Positions 17,901 to 26,438 of a stretch of 52,974 bases of DNA are shown here, piece by piece; within the stretch, counting starts at the first letter, position 1; every line of letters begins with the position of its first letter. Source of the stretch: Desulfurivibrio sp. (GTDB lineage Bacteria; Desulfobacterota; Desulfobulbia; Desulfobulbales; SURF-16); NCBI GenBank assembly GCA_003605035.1, contig QZKJ01000024.1, positions 1 through 52,974 on the forward strand, read 5' to 3'. The notes beneath the pieces are model-generated. The model did no database searches. It saw nothing but the letters and a program-made list of their open reading frames with translations, and was not told the origin of the DNA. The position numbers were made by a program, and so were the translations under genes.

Positions 17901-20085
17901 CGCCCCGTTCCCGGCAGAGCTCACGGAAAAACTGCTGCAGCTCTTCCCTGGCAGTCATGCCTTCCAGATCTGTCGACAGCCGCTGGCACCAGACCGGCAG
18001 CGGCTGCTCCGGCGCCATGCCCTGCTCCGTCTCGAACGGCAGATCCCGCAAAGACAGCAGAAAAACCCTGGCCGGTGTACGGGCCAGGAAAAAATGAACC
18101 GCATGCAGCAGAGGTGGTGTCATCGCCGGCACGGTGGCCGGATCCACGTCATATCCCTCCGGCAGCAGCTCCTCCTGCTTGAGCGTCACCAGCAGATGGG
18201 CCCGGTCCGTGGCCCTGGCAATGACCGCATTGTGCCGCTCCCCATTGTCAAAAGAGGAACACAAGGCCGCCAGCCAGCCAATATCCCTGCCAAGCCAGAA
18301 AGTGTTCAGCGAGCAGGCTTCGTCACGGCTCGCCATGACCACGGATTGAGCGGGATAGGCAGCGGATTCCAGCCAGCCGCCCTGCTGATCCCTGGCAAAA
18401 AAACCGGGACGGCTGAGCAGAATGCCCCGGCCGCGCAGCTCCCGGGCAAAGCTGTCGGAGAGTTCCCCCCGATGTTCACCGATGACCAGACAGCGGTTGC
18501 GCTGGCTCTCCAGGGCAATGATTCCCAGCAGGGCAGCGGTGGGCGGAGCAACGCATACTTCTTCGGCCTGCTCGTTTTCCGTAAATTTCCACAGCTGTCG
18601 CTCCAGCATATCGATGGAGCAGAGACACAAGGCCCCGGCATCCCGCATGTTGCTGCGCAGCATGGCGATAAAGGGCTCAAAGGCCAGCTCCGCCAGCTCC
18701 GCCGGCAGCATGGGGGGGCCGCAGGGATAACAGTCCCTGGACCCGCCGCTGTCATACATCTGCAGGCCTTTGCCGAAGAGGCCGGGATGCTGCCAGGCGG
18801 CAAAACCCTGCTCATCAATGCCGGCCGGCAGATTCTGGCAGAGCCCCACCTTGAGGCCAAGCTCCATGGAGCGTTTTCCCACCTCAGCCAGCTGCAGTTT
18901 GAGCTGCCACTGCAGATACTGATGAAACTCGATACGCGACTGCCGTGCCTGGGCAAAAGCGCCAAGCTCCGGGGCAGCGGGGTCCGGAAATTTTTCCGGC
19001 CCCGGGATCAGGCGGCCTTCCTGCTCCGCTGTTTGCCCTGAATGCTCCTGCAACGCTTCATAGACCGCAAAGCCGAACAGGCGTTGGCCGCCGGTCTGCT
19101 GGAAATGGCGGAAGGCCCAGCCCCTTTCCGTTTCCGGGTTGAGATGGTTGAGCTGAAAATGCTGCCACAGTGCCTCGGCGATCAGCTGCTTCACCGCAGC
19201 CGCCTCCTGATAATCAACCTGCCCCCCCTCCCGCAGATTGGCAAGCCGGACCTGGAAGACCGGGTCATTGACCAGGGTGCGCACCTCCTGGCTTTCCTGA
19301 AAATCAGCCACGGACTCCAGATCAAGATAGAGGGGATCAAGGAAACAGCGGCTGGATGGCAGACCGGGGGACAGCTGTTCATTGCCGGGTAAGCGCCGGC
19401 GAAGCAGGGAGGAAACCGCCACCGTGCCGGCCCCGTTTTCTGCAGCCCAGTTCAGGATCTGCTGCAGATCGGTCAGGTCGCCGATCCCCCAGTTACGGCG
19501 GGATCTGATGGTGTCGAGATGGCAGGAGATGCCCCAGATGCGGGCGTCCTGCAGCAGGCCGGGAGGGGTATAGCAACCTGGCGGGGTGATGATCAGCGTG
19601 CACTGTCCGTCCAGGATTTCACCTCTGCCATCGCTCACCTCTACCCGCAGCTGATGGTAGCCGGCAGGCGGGTGGAGCTCCAGGGCAAGCTGCAGCGCCA
19701 CATATCTCTCCCCGTCCAGTTCCGTCTCCTCTTTCACGGCAAGTTCACCGGCCAGCACCTCCCCTTCCTGCCGAGCACCGTTCTCTTCAATGAAGAGCCA
19801 GCGCAGCGGCCGGGAAAGCGCCTGTCCGGGCAGGCGCACGGTAAAAAGCACGGAGGAGGCATCGGCGCCAGTCACCAGCACCGGACTGACAAGCCGCTGC
19901 CAGCGCCTCCTGCGCAGTCTGGCCAGGGCCTGCTGAGCGGCGGCTTCATCCCCGGCAGCCATGCCCCAGGCAGCCAGCAGCGCCCTTGTGCTTTCCGCGG
20001 GCAGAGCCAAGGGTTCGCCACTCTCCGGACAAAGGGGCGCGATCGCCAATAACTCACAGATCTGTTGGAAAATTGACTGCTCCAT
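14929..20085 (-). CDS. treY: MalQ-TreY fusion: GH77 domain plus maltooligosyltrehalose synthase
   Basis: This 1718-aa two-enzyme protein starts at the ATG at 20085 (MEQSIFQQI), ten bases after the treZ stop; the open frame upstream overlaps treZ. Residues about 180-700 are 4-alpha-glucanotransferase-like (RRNWGIGDLTDL, SSRCFLDPLYLD). The three catalytic acids appear kept at Asp492, Glu537 and Asp588, but their signature contexts are altered (SIDM for RIDH, GEHRG for AEDLG, SRDE for THD), so activity is doubtful. Residues from about 748 are TreY (GH13), which turns the reducing end of maltodextrins into a trehalosyl unit. Its nucleophile Asp1082 (GLRIDHPDG), acid Glu1132 (VVAEKIL) and the late STHDSKRSED are intact. 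Such fusions are known in bacteria. Confidence 0.93.
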   Translation of the reverse strand: MEQSIFQQICELLAIAPLCPESGEPLALPAESTRALLAAWGMAAGDEAAAQQALARLRRRRWQRLVSPVLVTGADASSVLFTVRLPGQALSRPLRWLFIEENGARQEGEVLAGELAVKEETELDGERYVALQLALELHPPAGYHQLRVEVSDGRGEILDGQCTLIITPPGCYTPPGLLQDARIWGISCHLDTIRSRRNWGIGDLTDLQQILNWAAENGAGTVAVSSLLRRRLPGNEQLSPGLPSSRCFLDPLYLDLESVADFQESQEVRTLVNDPVFQVRLANLREGGQVDYQEAAAVKQLIAEALWQHFQLNHLNPETERGWAFRHFQQTGGQRLFGFAVYEALQEHSGQTAEQEGRLIPGPEKFPDPAAPELGAFAQARQSRIEFHQYLQWQLKLQLAEVGKRSMELGLKVGLCQNLPAGIDEQGFAAWQHPGLFGKGLQMYDSGGSRDCYPCGPPMLPAELAELAFEPFIAMLRSNMRDAGALCLCSIDMLERQLWKFTENEQAEEVCVAPPTAALLGIIALESQRNRCLVIGEHRGELSDSFARELRGRGILLSRPGFFARDQQGGWLESAAYPAQSVVMASRDEACSLNTFWLGRDIGWLAALCSSFDNGERHNAVIARATDRAHLLVTLKQEELLPEGYDVDPATVPAMTPPLLHAVHFFLARTPARVFLLSLRDLPFETEQGMAPEQPLPVWCQRLSTDLEGMTAREELQQFFRELCRERGVGVVRPSAPLADRRKRQRSAIPRSFYRLQFNRNFTFRQAAAIVPYLKELGISHCYASPYLQARPGSSHGYDIIDHASLNPEIGSREDYEEFVAALDRHGMAQILDMVPNHMGVGPDNRWWVDVLENGQASAYADFFDINWQSQEELKNRVLLPVLGDYFGAVLEEGELRLVFQPDRGSFFVSYYEHFYPVAPKSYPTVLSHDLQRLETRIGSQHEGLLELQSLIASFAGLPGREEISEERIEMRNRDKEVLKRLLARLCREVAEIAVFIEENVIYFNGEPGRPESFDPLEELLALQPYRLSFWRVASDEINYRRFFDINDLAGIRMERKEVFDHTHRFVLDLIATGKIDGLRIDHPDGLYDPAGYFRNLQTAVSGISLEQRKITTEEQSVHERQAALPLYVVAEKILADFEQLPADWQVHGTIGYDFSCLLNGLFVDQSAEEELTAIYHRFIGRQIDFDQLVYDCKKLIIKSAMAGEINVLSVRLHRLAKQNRYTQDYTLNGLREALAEIVAFFPVYRTYFTADSPAASDRQYVELAVNRAKARQLAEDASIYDFVKSVLLLETAERQEASWKEAAVDFVMKFQQYTGPVMAKGLEDTVFYIYNRLLSLNEVGGDPRRFGVSLAAFHAANGARAAGWPYAMLNTSTHDSKRSEDVRARINVLAEMAGEWREALSRWRQMNHHRKKATEQGVAPSANDEYALYQNLLGVWPLGEMSAADRDAFLDRFSEYMLKVVREAKVHTSWMNQNQAYEEAMRDFIRELLGGDQQFLKDFIIFQRKIAWFGMLNSLSQLLLKLTVPGVPDIYQGNEIWRFCLVDPDNRRPVDFDKRMGLLDGLGRLITDPSLSPASRLQELLQNPGDGRVKMYTLWKTLAYRQENPELFERGSYFPLAAAGAGKEHLCVFCRSLEQRNLLVAAPRLIARLLNKDVSRLPIGREVWGDTVISLPDQLRNLCFVNILTGEQICGQEKDAGLAAADLFSQFPLALLAAKPL

Positions 20086-20095
20086 GGCTGATTCT

Positions 20096-21952
20096 TTACT
20101 TTTTGAGAAACCAGGCAATGCTGTGTGGCCAGAGCGTCCGCCGCCGGGCCTCTTCCCGGTCCATGGCCGGCAGGGCATAGAGCAGCGACTGCTCGTCCAG
20201 CGCCACCCCGGCCAGCGCTTTGGCGGAAAAATTGACAAACACCTCAAGCTGCGCCTCATCGGCCAGCTGCCACTGCACCTGCAATCCGGCCGCTCCGATA
20301 ACGGTGTAGCGGACCTTGCCGTCCCGCAGTCCGGCAAGCCGGGGGATGATCTCTTTTTGGCGCAGGGCCAGCAGGGAGCGATAGAGCCGCAGGAATTCCC
20401 GGCCCTCTGGCCGATCCGCCTCCTGCCAGTTCAGACAGGAACGCTGGAAGGTCTCCAGGCCGTTGGGGTCGGGAATGCGCCGCCGGGCCTCAGGGTCGGT
20501 GAACTGGGGAAAACGGGAGAACTCCTGCCGCCGCCCCTCCCTCACCTGATCCGCCAGTTCCGGACCGAAATCACAGAAGTAAAGGAAGGGGGTTTCCGCA
20601 CCATACTCCTCCCCCATGAAGAGCAGCGGCGGAGAGGGAGAGAGCAGCAGCAGGGCCACGGCAATCTTCAGCAGGGGCTCCGGCGCCAGCCGGCCCAGCC
20701 GTTCGCCGAAGGCCCGGTTGCCGACCTGATCATGATTCTGTAGAAAGGAGATAAAGGCGGTGAGCGGCAGATGACTGCTCGGCTCGCCCCTGGGTGCGTT
20801 GTTGCGGTAGGGTGAAGCCTCGCCCTGAAAGGCGAACCCCTCGGTCAGACAGCGGCCCAGCAGATGCAGGGGCCGCGCGGCGTAATCGCCGTAATACCCC
20901 TGCCCTTCTCCGGTCAGCAGCACATGGCAGGCGTGGTGGAGGTCATCGTTCCACTGGGCTTTGTACTGCCCGCATTTGCCGGCTGAGCTGCTTCGCAGAT
21001 AACGGGCCTCATTGTCGTCATTTTCCAGGACCAGATGAATATGGCGATGGCGGCCCGGACCGCTGCAGACCGCGGCGGCGATCTCCTCCAGGATATGCGG
21101 GGTTGACTCATCATGGATGGCGTGCACCGCATCGAAACGAAGCCCGTCAAGATGATATTCCTCGAGCCAGTAAAGGGCGTTGTGGATGAAAAACTGCCGG
21201 ACCGTGGGGCTCATGTCTCCGCCGAAATTAATGGCCGCACCCCAGGGCGTATGATACTTTTCAGTAAAAAATGGCTGCCTGGCATAGACATGCAGATAGT
21301 TCCCTTCCGGGCCGAAATGATTATAAACCACATCAAGGAAAACCATCAGATCCCTGGCATGGGCCGCCTGCACCAGGGCCTTGAGATCCTCCGGACCGCC
21401 GTAGCCGCGGTCAGGGGCAAAAAGCAGGGCCCCGTCATAGCCCCAGTTGCGCCGGCCGGGAAAATCCGCCACCGGCATGAGTTCCACGGCGGTAACGCCG
21501 AGATCGGCCAGATAATCCAGCCGTTCGGTGATCCCGGCAAAGCTGCCGGCCGGCGAAAAGGCGCCGGCATGGAGTTCATAAATGATTGCCTCCTCCCAGG
21601 GCCTTCCCTGCCAGGAAGCATCCTGCCACAAGAATGCCCGGGGATCGATCACCACGCTCGGACCGTGGATATCCAGCGCCTGACAGCGGGAAACCGGATC
21701 AGGCACCAGCAGGCCGTCATCGATGCGGAAACGATAAAGCGAGCCGGCAGCGGCCTCGGCGGCCAGCAGCTGATACCAGCCAGCCTCGCCGGCCATGGGG
21801 TGGAAGCTGCGGCCGCCGTCACCCTCTTCCAGAACGAGGTCAACCTTTTCCGCGCCGGGGGCCCACAACCTGAAAAGCACTCCCTCAGCCGTTATCTCGG
21901 TGCCGAACGGCATCGGATGTGCTCTGCTTATACTTTGCCGGTCTGCAGCCAT
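20096..21952 (-). CDS. treZ: Malto-oligosyltrehalose trehalohydrolase TreZ
   Basis: This 618-aa GH13 enzyme cleaves trehalose from the product of TreY. An N-terminal CBM48-like beta domain (GVLFRLWAPGAEKVDLVLEE) precedes the barrel. The catalytic residues are visible: the nucleophile in GLRFDAVHAI, the acid in HLVLENDDNEARYL and the third acid in LQNHDQVGNRAFGERLG. I chose the ATG at 21952 (MAADRQ) after GGGAAAGGGTGG; an in-frame start 13 codons earlier lacks a leader. It is the first gene of the trehalose operon, with a promoter candidate about 100 bp upstream. Confidence 0.95.
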   Translation of the reverse strand: MAADRQSISRAHPMPFGTEITAEGVLFRLWAPGAEKVDLVLEEGDGGRSFHPMAGEAGWYQLLAAEAAAGSLYRFRIDDGLLVPDPVSRCQALDIHGPSVVIDPRAFLWQDASWQGRPWEEAIIYELHAGAFSPAGSFAGITERLDYLADLGVTAVELMPVADFPGRRNWGYDGALLFAPDRGYGGPEDLKALVQAAHARDLMVFLDVVYNHFGPEGNYLHVYARQPFFTEKYHTPWGAAINFGGDMSPTVRQFFIHNALYWLEEYHLDGLRFDAVHAIHDESTPHILEEIAAAVCSGPGRHRHIHLVLENDDNEARYLRSSSAGKCGQYKAQWNDDLHHACHVLLTGEGQGYYGDYAARPLHLLGRCLTEGFAFQGEASPYRNNAPRGEPSSHLPLTAFISFLQNHDQVGNRAFGERLGRLAPEPLLKIAVALLLLSPSPPLLFMGEEYGAETPFLYFCDFGPELADQVREGRRQEFSRFPQFTDPEARRRIPDPNGLETFQRSCLNWQEADRPEGREFLRLYRSLLALRQKEIIPRLAGLRDGKVRYTVIGAAGLQVQWQLADEAQLEVFVNFSAKALAGVALDEQSLLYALPAMDREEARRRTLWPHSIAWFLKK

Positions 21953-22046
21953 ACCACCCTTTCCCTCTGTAAAAATAAAAAGAAACCGCATTCACCCCCA
22001 GAAAAAATCTACGGGCGTGAGCAATATTTTTGGCAACATTTCTTTT

Positions 22047-22074
22047 TTTATATCACATTTCATTTTCCTGTCAT
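22047..22074 (-). promoter_or_regulatory. Sigma-70-type promoter candidate for treZ operon
   Basis: On the minus strand, ATGACA (22069-22074) and TATAAA (22047-22052) are separated by 16 bases. Each matches five of six consensus positions. It points at treZ. Confidence 0.5.
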
Positions 22075-22104
22075 ATTATTTATGCAGAATAAGAAACATT
22101 GCCG

Positions 22105-22345
22105 GCAGGCGGGGAGAGCCTGGCCGGCCACGAGGTGATCCAGGTGGGGTTGCTGGCAGGCCAGACGGTGCACGGCAAAAAGGACCGCACAGCCGTGGTC
22201 ATTGATTTGGCCGTGCGGGAGGCCCGGCCGGCGGATTTTGACGCCTTGCTCATACCGGGAGGTTATTCGCCGGACAAACTGCGGGCCGACTCCCGGGCGG
22301 TGGAATTCGTCCGGCAGTTAACGCCGGAGCGGAGCCCGCCTATTC
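22105..22345 (+). pseudogene. Fragment of a PfpI/DJ-1 family gene
   Basis: About 75 codons of a type-1 glutamine amidotransferase-like protein survive, with FDALLIPGGYSPDKLRAD and AVEFVRQ in family order. The N-terminal strand and the C-terminal half with the nucleophile motif (usually A-ICHGP) are missing. No start codon with a leader is present. The 3' end runs into the end of the convergent oxidoreductase gene, where similarity is lost near 22325. It is a decayed remnant; an intact copy would be about 180 residues. Confidence 0.75.
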
Positions 22346-23452
22346 GATGGCCTGGAATTTCTTCATGAATCTGCGGTCGATATAATCCTTGATGAGAAAG
22401 GCGAGCCTGCCGTCAAACTCCAGCCATCTCTTGCGCAGAATGCCGGTGCCGTCTCCCAGGTTGAAAATGAGCAGGTAATCGCCGCCCGGCGTAAAGGGCA
22501 GGAGTCGGCCCCCATCGAGAGCGGCCAGCAGGTTATTGAGCAGCACGGGATTCTGGCGGACCGCATAAACCCCCACCTTGTCAAGGGGCTGGTCCTGGAA
22601 AAAAATGCAGTCGCCGCCGCCGAAAATCTCAGGAAATTCGGGGCACTGCAAATAGCGGTTCACCAGCAGTCCGCCGTCAGGACCAATGGGCAGGCCTGAC
22701 TCCTGAAAAATGGCGGAAGGTTTCACCCCGACGGAGAGAAAGATAAAATCCGCCTCATGCTGTTCGCCGGATTCCAGGGTGACTCTACCGCCTGCCACCG
22801 CCCGGACGTAGCCCTGCTCCAGGATGTGGATGCCGCGGCCCTGCAGGGAACGGAAGGCACGGCGGCGGACGGATTCCGGGAAACGGGCCATGAGCTTTCG
22901 GCCGGCAAAGACGCGGATGTCGGCCATCTGCCGGCCATGATCATGGAGAAGCCGCCAGACATTGCCGGCCACCTCCACCGCCGAAGGCCCCCCGCCGATA
23001 ATGGCCACGGAAAACCTCCCCCGGTCCGCCAGTTCGAGCAGCCTGGCCTGGGCCGCCATGAGCCGCTCAATGGGTTTTACCGCGAAAATTCCATCCATCC
23101 CCCCTCTGACAGCGGCCTGCGGCACATAGCTGCCGGCATTGCAGGACAGCACATCGTAGCCGATGGTTGAGCCGTCCGCCAGCACGACGTTCCTCCGGGC
23201 CGCCTCGATACGCACCACCCTGCCGAGCACAAAGCGGCCCCCCTGCTTTTCCACCACATGCCGGGTGGCGAAACGGATATCGGCCGGCCGGTAAAACCCG
23301 CCGAGCATGCCCGGCCCCATGCCGGAATAGTAATGAAACTCCGAGGGCTGGATCACCGTCACCTCATGGCCTTTCTGTAGGAAGCTGCCCAGATTCGCCA
23401 AGGTCATCATATGGGCGTGACCGCCGCCAACAAGTACAAGCCGTTTCCCCAT
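22340..23452 (-). CDS. NAD(P)/FAD-dependent oxidoreductase, NDH-2/SQR-like
   Basis: This 370-aa flavoprotein begins with the FAD-binding motif LVLVGGGHAHMMTLANL, the form also seen fused to SelD in some bacteria. A second Rossmann site (SVAIIGGGPSAVEVAGNV) binds NAD(P). EFPEIFGGGDC is the usual FAD-contact Asp motif. The start is set by GGAG six bases before the ATG at 23452; the longer frame to 23527 has none. No C-terminal membrane anchor is clear. It probably oxidises NAD(P)H or a sulfur/selenium compound and passes electrons to quinone; substrate cannot be fixed from sequence. Confidence 0.88.
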   Translation of the reverse strand: MGKRLVLVGGGHAHMMTLANLGSFLQKGHEVTVIQPSEFHYYSGMGPGMLGGFYRPADIRFATRHVVEKQGGRFVLGRVVRIEAARRNVVLADGSTIGYDVLSCNAGSYVPQAAVRGGMDGIFAVKPIERLMAAQARLLELADRGRFSVAIIGGGPSAVEVAGNVWRLLHDHGRQMADIRVFAGRKLMARFPESVRRRAFRSLQGRGIHILEQGYVRAVAGGRVTLESGEQHEADFIFLSVGVKPSAIFQESGLPIGPDGGLLVNRYLQCPEFPEIFGGGDCIFFQDQPLDKVGVYAVRQNPVLLNNLLAALDGGRLLPFTPGGDYLLIFNLGDGTGILRKRWLEFDGRLAFLIKDYIDRRFMKKFQAIE

Positions 23453-23573
23453 TTTCATCTCCGCGGGATTTTGATGGTTTCCTGGTGCCCGGCCGACTGC
23501 CGGAAGAATCAGTTTTACTATAGGCAATGATCAGGAAGGGGTCAACGGGTTCGTTGGGGAAACAGGGCTGGAC

Positions 23574-24479
23574 TCAATCCGCCAGCCGTGGATAACGGGG
23601 GGTAACCGCTTTGCGGCCGCAGACCTGCTGGTATTTTTCCGCGGGATAGCCGAGGGCGATGACTGCATAAATCGATTCTCCGACAGGGATCACCAGCCGG
23701 GCTTTCAAGGCCGGCTCATGCCGGATGGCCTCGACGGCAAAGCCGATGAGACAGGTGCCCAGCCCCATGGCATGGGCCGCCAGCAGGATATTCTGGCTGG
23801 CCAGCATCGCGTCTTCCGCCGGACAGCTGGCATCATCTCTGCCGCCGACCAGCATCACCGCCGGCGCCCCGTGGAACAGGCGATCCCGGCCCTGCTCCCG
23901 CCATTCGGCCAGGCCCCGGGCAATGGTCGGATAATAGCTGCGGTAGTAGCGGCCCAGGCGGTCCCCGGCAAAAAGCCGTGAAGCCAGCCGCAGCAGGGGA
24001 TTTGCCGCCAGGTTGTTCAATCTGCTGAAAAACGCCGCCACCTGGTTGCCGAAGCGGATCACTTCTTCCCTGGGCTCGACAATGGTAAAGGTCCAGCCCT
24101 GGCTGTTGGTGCCGGAAGGAGCGGTGGTGCCGATCCGGACCAGGTCTTCGAGGAGATCCAGGCTCACCGGCTGCTCCGTAAAGTTGCGGCAGGAACGTCG
24201 GGAACGCATCAGCCGCACCAGGGAAACCAGATCAAAGTCGCCGAAGGGCAGCCAGTGCAGCTCCTCCCTGAAGGTGGCAAAATCCATGGCAGCAGGGCTG
24301 ACACTGACCGCCCCGGTCGGGCAGACGGCCTGGCAATGGCCGCAGCTGATGCACTCCGTGCCGCACACCGCGGCCTTATCGCCGGTGAGACAGAGGGTCC
24401 GGTCAGGACAGACGGCGACACAGAGGCCGCAGCCGATGCATCTGCCGCTGTCTATGCGCGCGGCAAGAGACCCACTCAT
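23574..24479 (-). CDS. Nitroreductase with N-terminal 2x[4Fe-4S] ferredoxin domain
   Basis: This 301-aa fusion has two ferredoxin clusters within the first 60 residues (CIGCGLCVAVCP and CISCGHCQAVCP). They are followed by an FMN-binding nitroreductase domain (MRSRRSCRNFTEQPV, TTAPSGTNSQGWTF, LGTCLIGF). The layout suggests electrons go from reduced ferredoxin to FMN and then to an organic substrate, as in anaerobes. The ATG overlaps the flavin reductase stop as ATGA, so the two genes are coupled. Confidence 0.93.
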   Translation of the reverse strand: MSGSLAARIDSGRCIGCGLCVAVCPDRTLCLTGDKAAVCGTECISCGHCQAVCPTGAVSVSPAAMDFATFREELHWLPFGDFDLVSLVRLMRSRRSCRNFTEQPVSLDLLEDLVRIGTTAPSGTNSQGWTFTIVEPREEVIRFGNQVAAFFSRLNNLAANPLLRLASRLFAGDRLGRYYRSYYPTIARGLAEWREQGRDRLFHGAPAVMLVGGRDDASCPAEDAMLASQNILLAAHAMGLGTCLIGFAVEAIRHEPALKARLVIPVGESIYAVIALGYPAEKYQQVCGRKAVTPRYPRLAD

Positions 24480-25054
24480 TTCTTCTCACGCAGCCTCTTG
24501 CCCAGGGCAAAGGCCTCGCCGATCATCTGGCCCACCCCATGATATTTCCGGTTGCCCGGCGAGAAAAGCATCGGCCTGAGCAAAGAAATATCAGGGGTAT
24601 TATTTTCTCCCAGGATCTCCTCATCGGCCTTGACATCGATAATTTCACCGATAAACTGGGTATGCAGACCGATCTCCACGACCTGCTTCAGTTTGCACTC
24701 CAGCACCAGCTGGAATTCGGCAATATACGGCGCATCCACCACCTCACTCATCACCGCGGTGAGCCCGGCTGCCGCAAGCTTGTCCACACTTCTGCCTGAA
24801 GAGAGCCCGAAGTAATCAACCTCGGCGGCATACCGCTCAACTCCCACATTGACGGTAAAAGCCTGGCGGTTCATGATGCAGCCATGGGTGTAGGTCGCCT
24901 CCCGCAGGGATACGGCAATACAGGGCGGCGCGGAACAGCAGATCCCTCCCCAGGCGGCGGTCATCACATTGGCCTTGCCGTTCTGATCATAGGTGCCGAT
25001 CACCCACACCGGAGTGGGGTATACCAAGGTATTGGGGCCTAATGATTTTTTCAT
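24476..25054 (-). CDS. Flavin reductase-like FMN-binding split-barrel protein
   Basis: This 192-aa protein has the split-barrel flavin reductase fold (PTPVWVIGTYDQNGKANVMTA, RQAFTVNV, GEIIDVKADEEIL). It belongs with the flavoredoxin-type proteins common in sulfate reducers. I start it at the ATG at 25054, preceded by GAGGAGAAA; a GTG seven codons upstream is less likely. It is the first gene of a two-gene unit with the ferredoxin-nitroreductase and may supply or share flavin. Confidence 0.9.
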   Translation of the reverse strand: MKKSLGPNTLVYPTPVWVIGTYDQNGKANVMTAAWGGICCSAPPCIAVSLREATYTHGCIMNRQAFTVNVGVERYAAEVDYFGLSSGRSVDKLAAAGLTAVMSEVVDAPYIAEFQLVLECKLKQVVEIGLHTQFIGEIIDVKADEEILGENNTPDISLLRPMLFSPGNRKYHGVGQMIGEAFALGKRLREKK

Positions 25055-25140
25055 TTTCTCCTCTCCTCGCCTCACAGCATTTCACTTGCTTTCAGTAAAA
25101 ATTCCGAATATATATTCAAGGTTTTACATCTGACTGTCTC

Positions 25141-25260
25141 GCATGCATGCCCCTTGGTGGGGGAAAACACCCTCGACAGCCGTACCGTACATGATATATC
25201 CCTGATTTATCGTCACGAAATTCGGCACCAGGACTTTTTACCCTCAAGGGGCATACATAC
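25141..25260. repeat. 120-bp segment bounded by 16-bp inverted repeats
   Basis: The ends at 25141-25156 (GCATGCATGCCCCTTG) and 25245-25260 match in inverse orientation at 14 of 16 positions. It lies between two divergent operons and encodes nothing obvious. It could be a MITE-like remnant or a paired operator for both promoters. Confidence 0.5.
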
Positions 25261-25289
25261 GAAGCCATCACCTTGCACCATTATTAAGC

Positions 25290-26438
25290 ATGAAACTGGC
25301 GATCTGTCTATTTAATTACTTCCCCTATGGCGGACTGGAACGAAACTTCTTGAAAATCAGCCGGGAGTGTCTTGCCCGGGGCCATGCCGTGGATGTGTAT
25401 ACCATGCGCTGGGAGGGTAAAAAAGCTGAAGGCATCAGCGTCCGTGAGCTTGCCCCGCGGGGCATGAGCAATCACCGGCAGGCGGCGGTCTTCGCCAAAG
25501 ACGTGGCAGGGCGGCTGGCCGAAGAGCAGCATGACCTGGTGCTCGGCTTTAACCGCATGCCCGGCCTGGATCTCTATTATGCCGCGGATGTCTGCTATGT
25601 TGCCCGCATAGAGCGGCAGCGCCCCTGGCTGGCCAGGCTGACCCCGCGCTACCGCACCTTTGCCGCCTTTGAACGGGCGGTGTTCGCCCCGGAGTCGCCC
25701 ACCCATATCATCATGCTGTCGGAGCAGGAAAAAGATATTTATCAATCCATCTATGGCACGCCGGACCACCGCTTCCATGTGGTTCCGCCCGGGGTCAACA
25801 GAGAGCACATCCGCTCCTGCAGCAAGCCGGCAAACCGGGAGAAGATCCGGACCCAGCTGGGACTTGCCCGGCAGGACAACCTGCTGCTCATGATCGGCTC
25901 CCACTTTCACACCAAGGGGGTGGACCGCTCGATCATCGCCCTGGCCGCCCTGCCGCCGGCCCTGAAAGAGGCAACCTATCTTGTGGTCATCGGCAAAGGC
26001 AAGGAAAAAGTTTACCAGCAGCTGGCCGGGAGACTGGGCATTGGCGAGCATGTCCGTTTTCTGGGCGCCAGGGAGGATGTGCCGTTGTTGCTGGCCGGCG
26101 CGGATTTCGTTCTCCAGCCGTCGCGCACGGAAAATACCGGCAATGCCATTGTCGAGGCCCTGGTGGCAGGGGTGCCGGTCATGGCAACGGAGACCTGCGG
26201 CTATGCCGTGCATGTTGAGCGGGCAAGAGCCGGCAGCAGCATCCCCTGCTCCCCTTTCAGGCAGGACACCATGAATACCATGCTGCGGGAAATGCTCCTC
26301 TCGGGAGAAAGAACACGCTGGCAGCAGCAGGCCCTGGACTATGCGGATGCCACGGACCTGTACAATCGCTTCCAGGTTATCGGTGATCTCATTGAAGCCA
26401 TCGCAGCCCGGAAAAGGGGGATGGCGCAAGGCTCATGA
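25290..26438 (+). CDS. waaG: LPS core glucosyltransferase WaaG
   Basis: This 382-aa GT4 enzyme is a clear WaaG homolog. Its N-terminus (CLFNYFPYGGLERNFLKIS) and the following HDLVLGFNRMPGLDLYYAAD and YRTFAAFERAVF follow the Escherichia coli protein block by block. The C-terminal donor domain has VVPPGVNREH, SRTENTGNAIVEALVAG and the catalytic E-x7-E type motif. WaaG adds the first hexose to heptose II of the inner core at the cytoplasmic side of the inner membrane. It opens the plus-strand LPS operon and its stop overlaps waaP as ATGA. Confidence 0.94.
   Translation: MKLAICLFNYFPYGGLERNFLKISRECLARGHAVDVYTMRWEGKKAEGISVRELAPRGMSNHRQAAVFAKDVAGRLAEEQHDLVLGFNRMPGLDLYYAADVCYVARIERQRPWLARLTPRYRTFAAFERAVFAPESPTHIIMLSEQEKDIYQSIYGTPDHRFHVVPPGVNREHIRSCSKPANREKIRTQLGLARQDNLLLMIGSHFHTKGVDRSIIALAALPPALKEATYLVVIGKGKEKVYQQLAGRLGIGEHVRFLGAREDVPLLLAGADFVLQPSRTENTGNAIVEALVAGVPVMATETCGYAVHVERARAGSSIPCSPFRQDTMNTMLREMLLSGERTRWQQQALDYADATDLYNRFQVIGDLIEAIAARKRGMAQGS

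Noticed and set aside
17572-19041. 489-codon plus-strand frame antisense to malQ-treY
   Set aside because: Shadow frame, no motif or leader.
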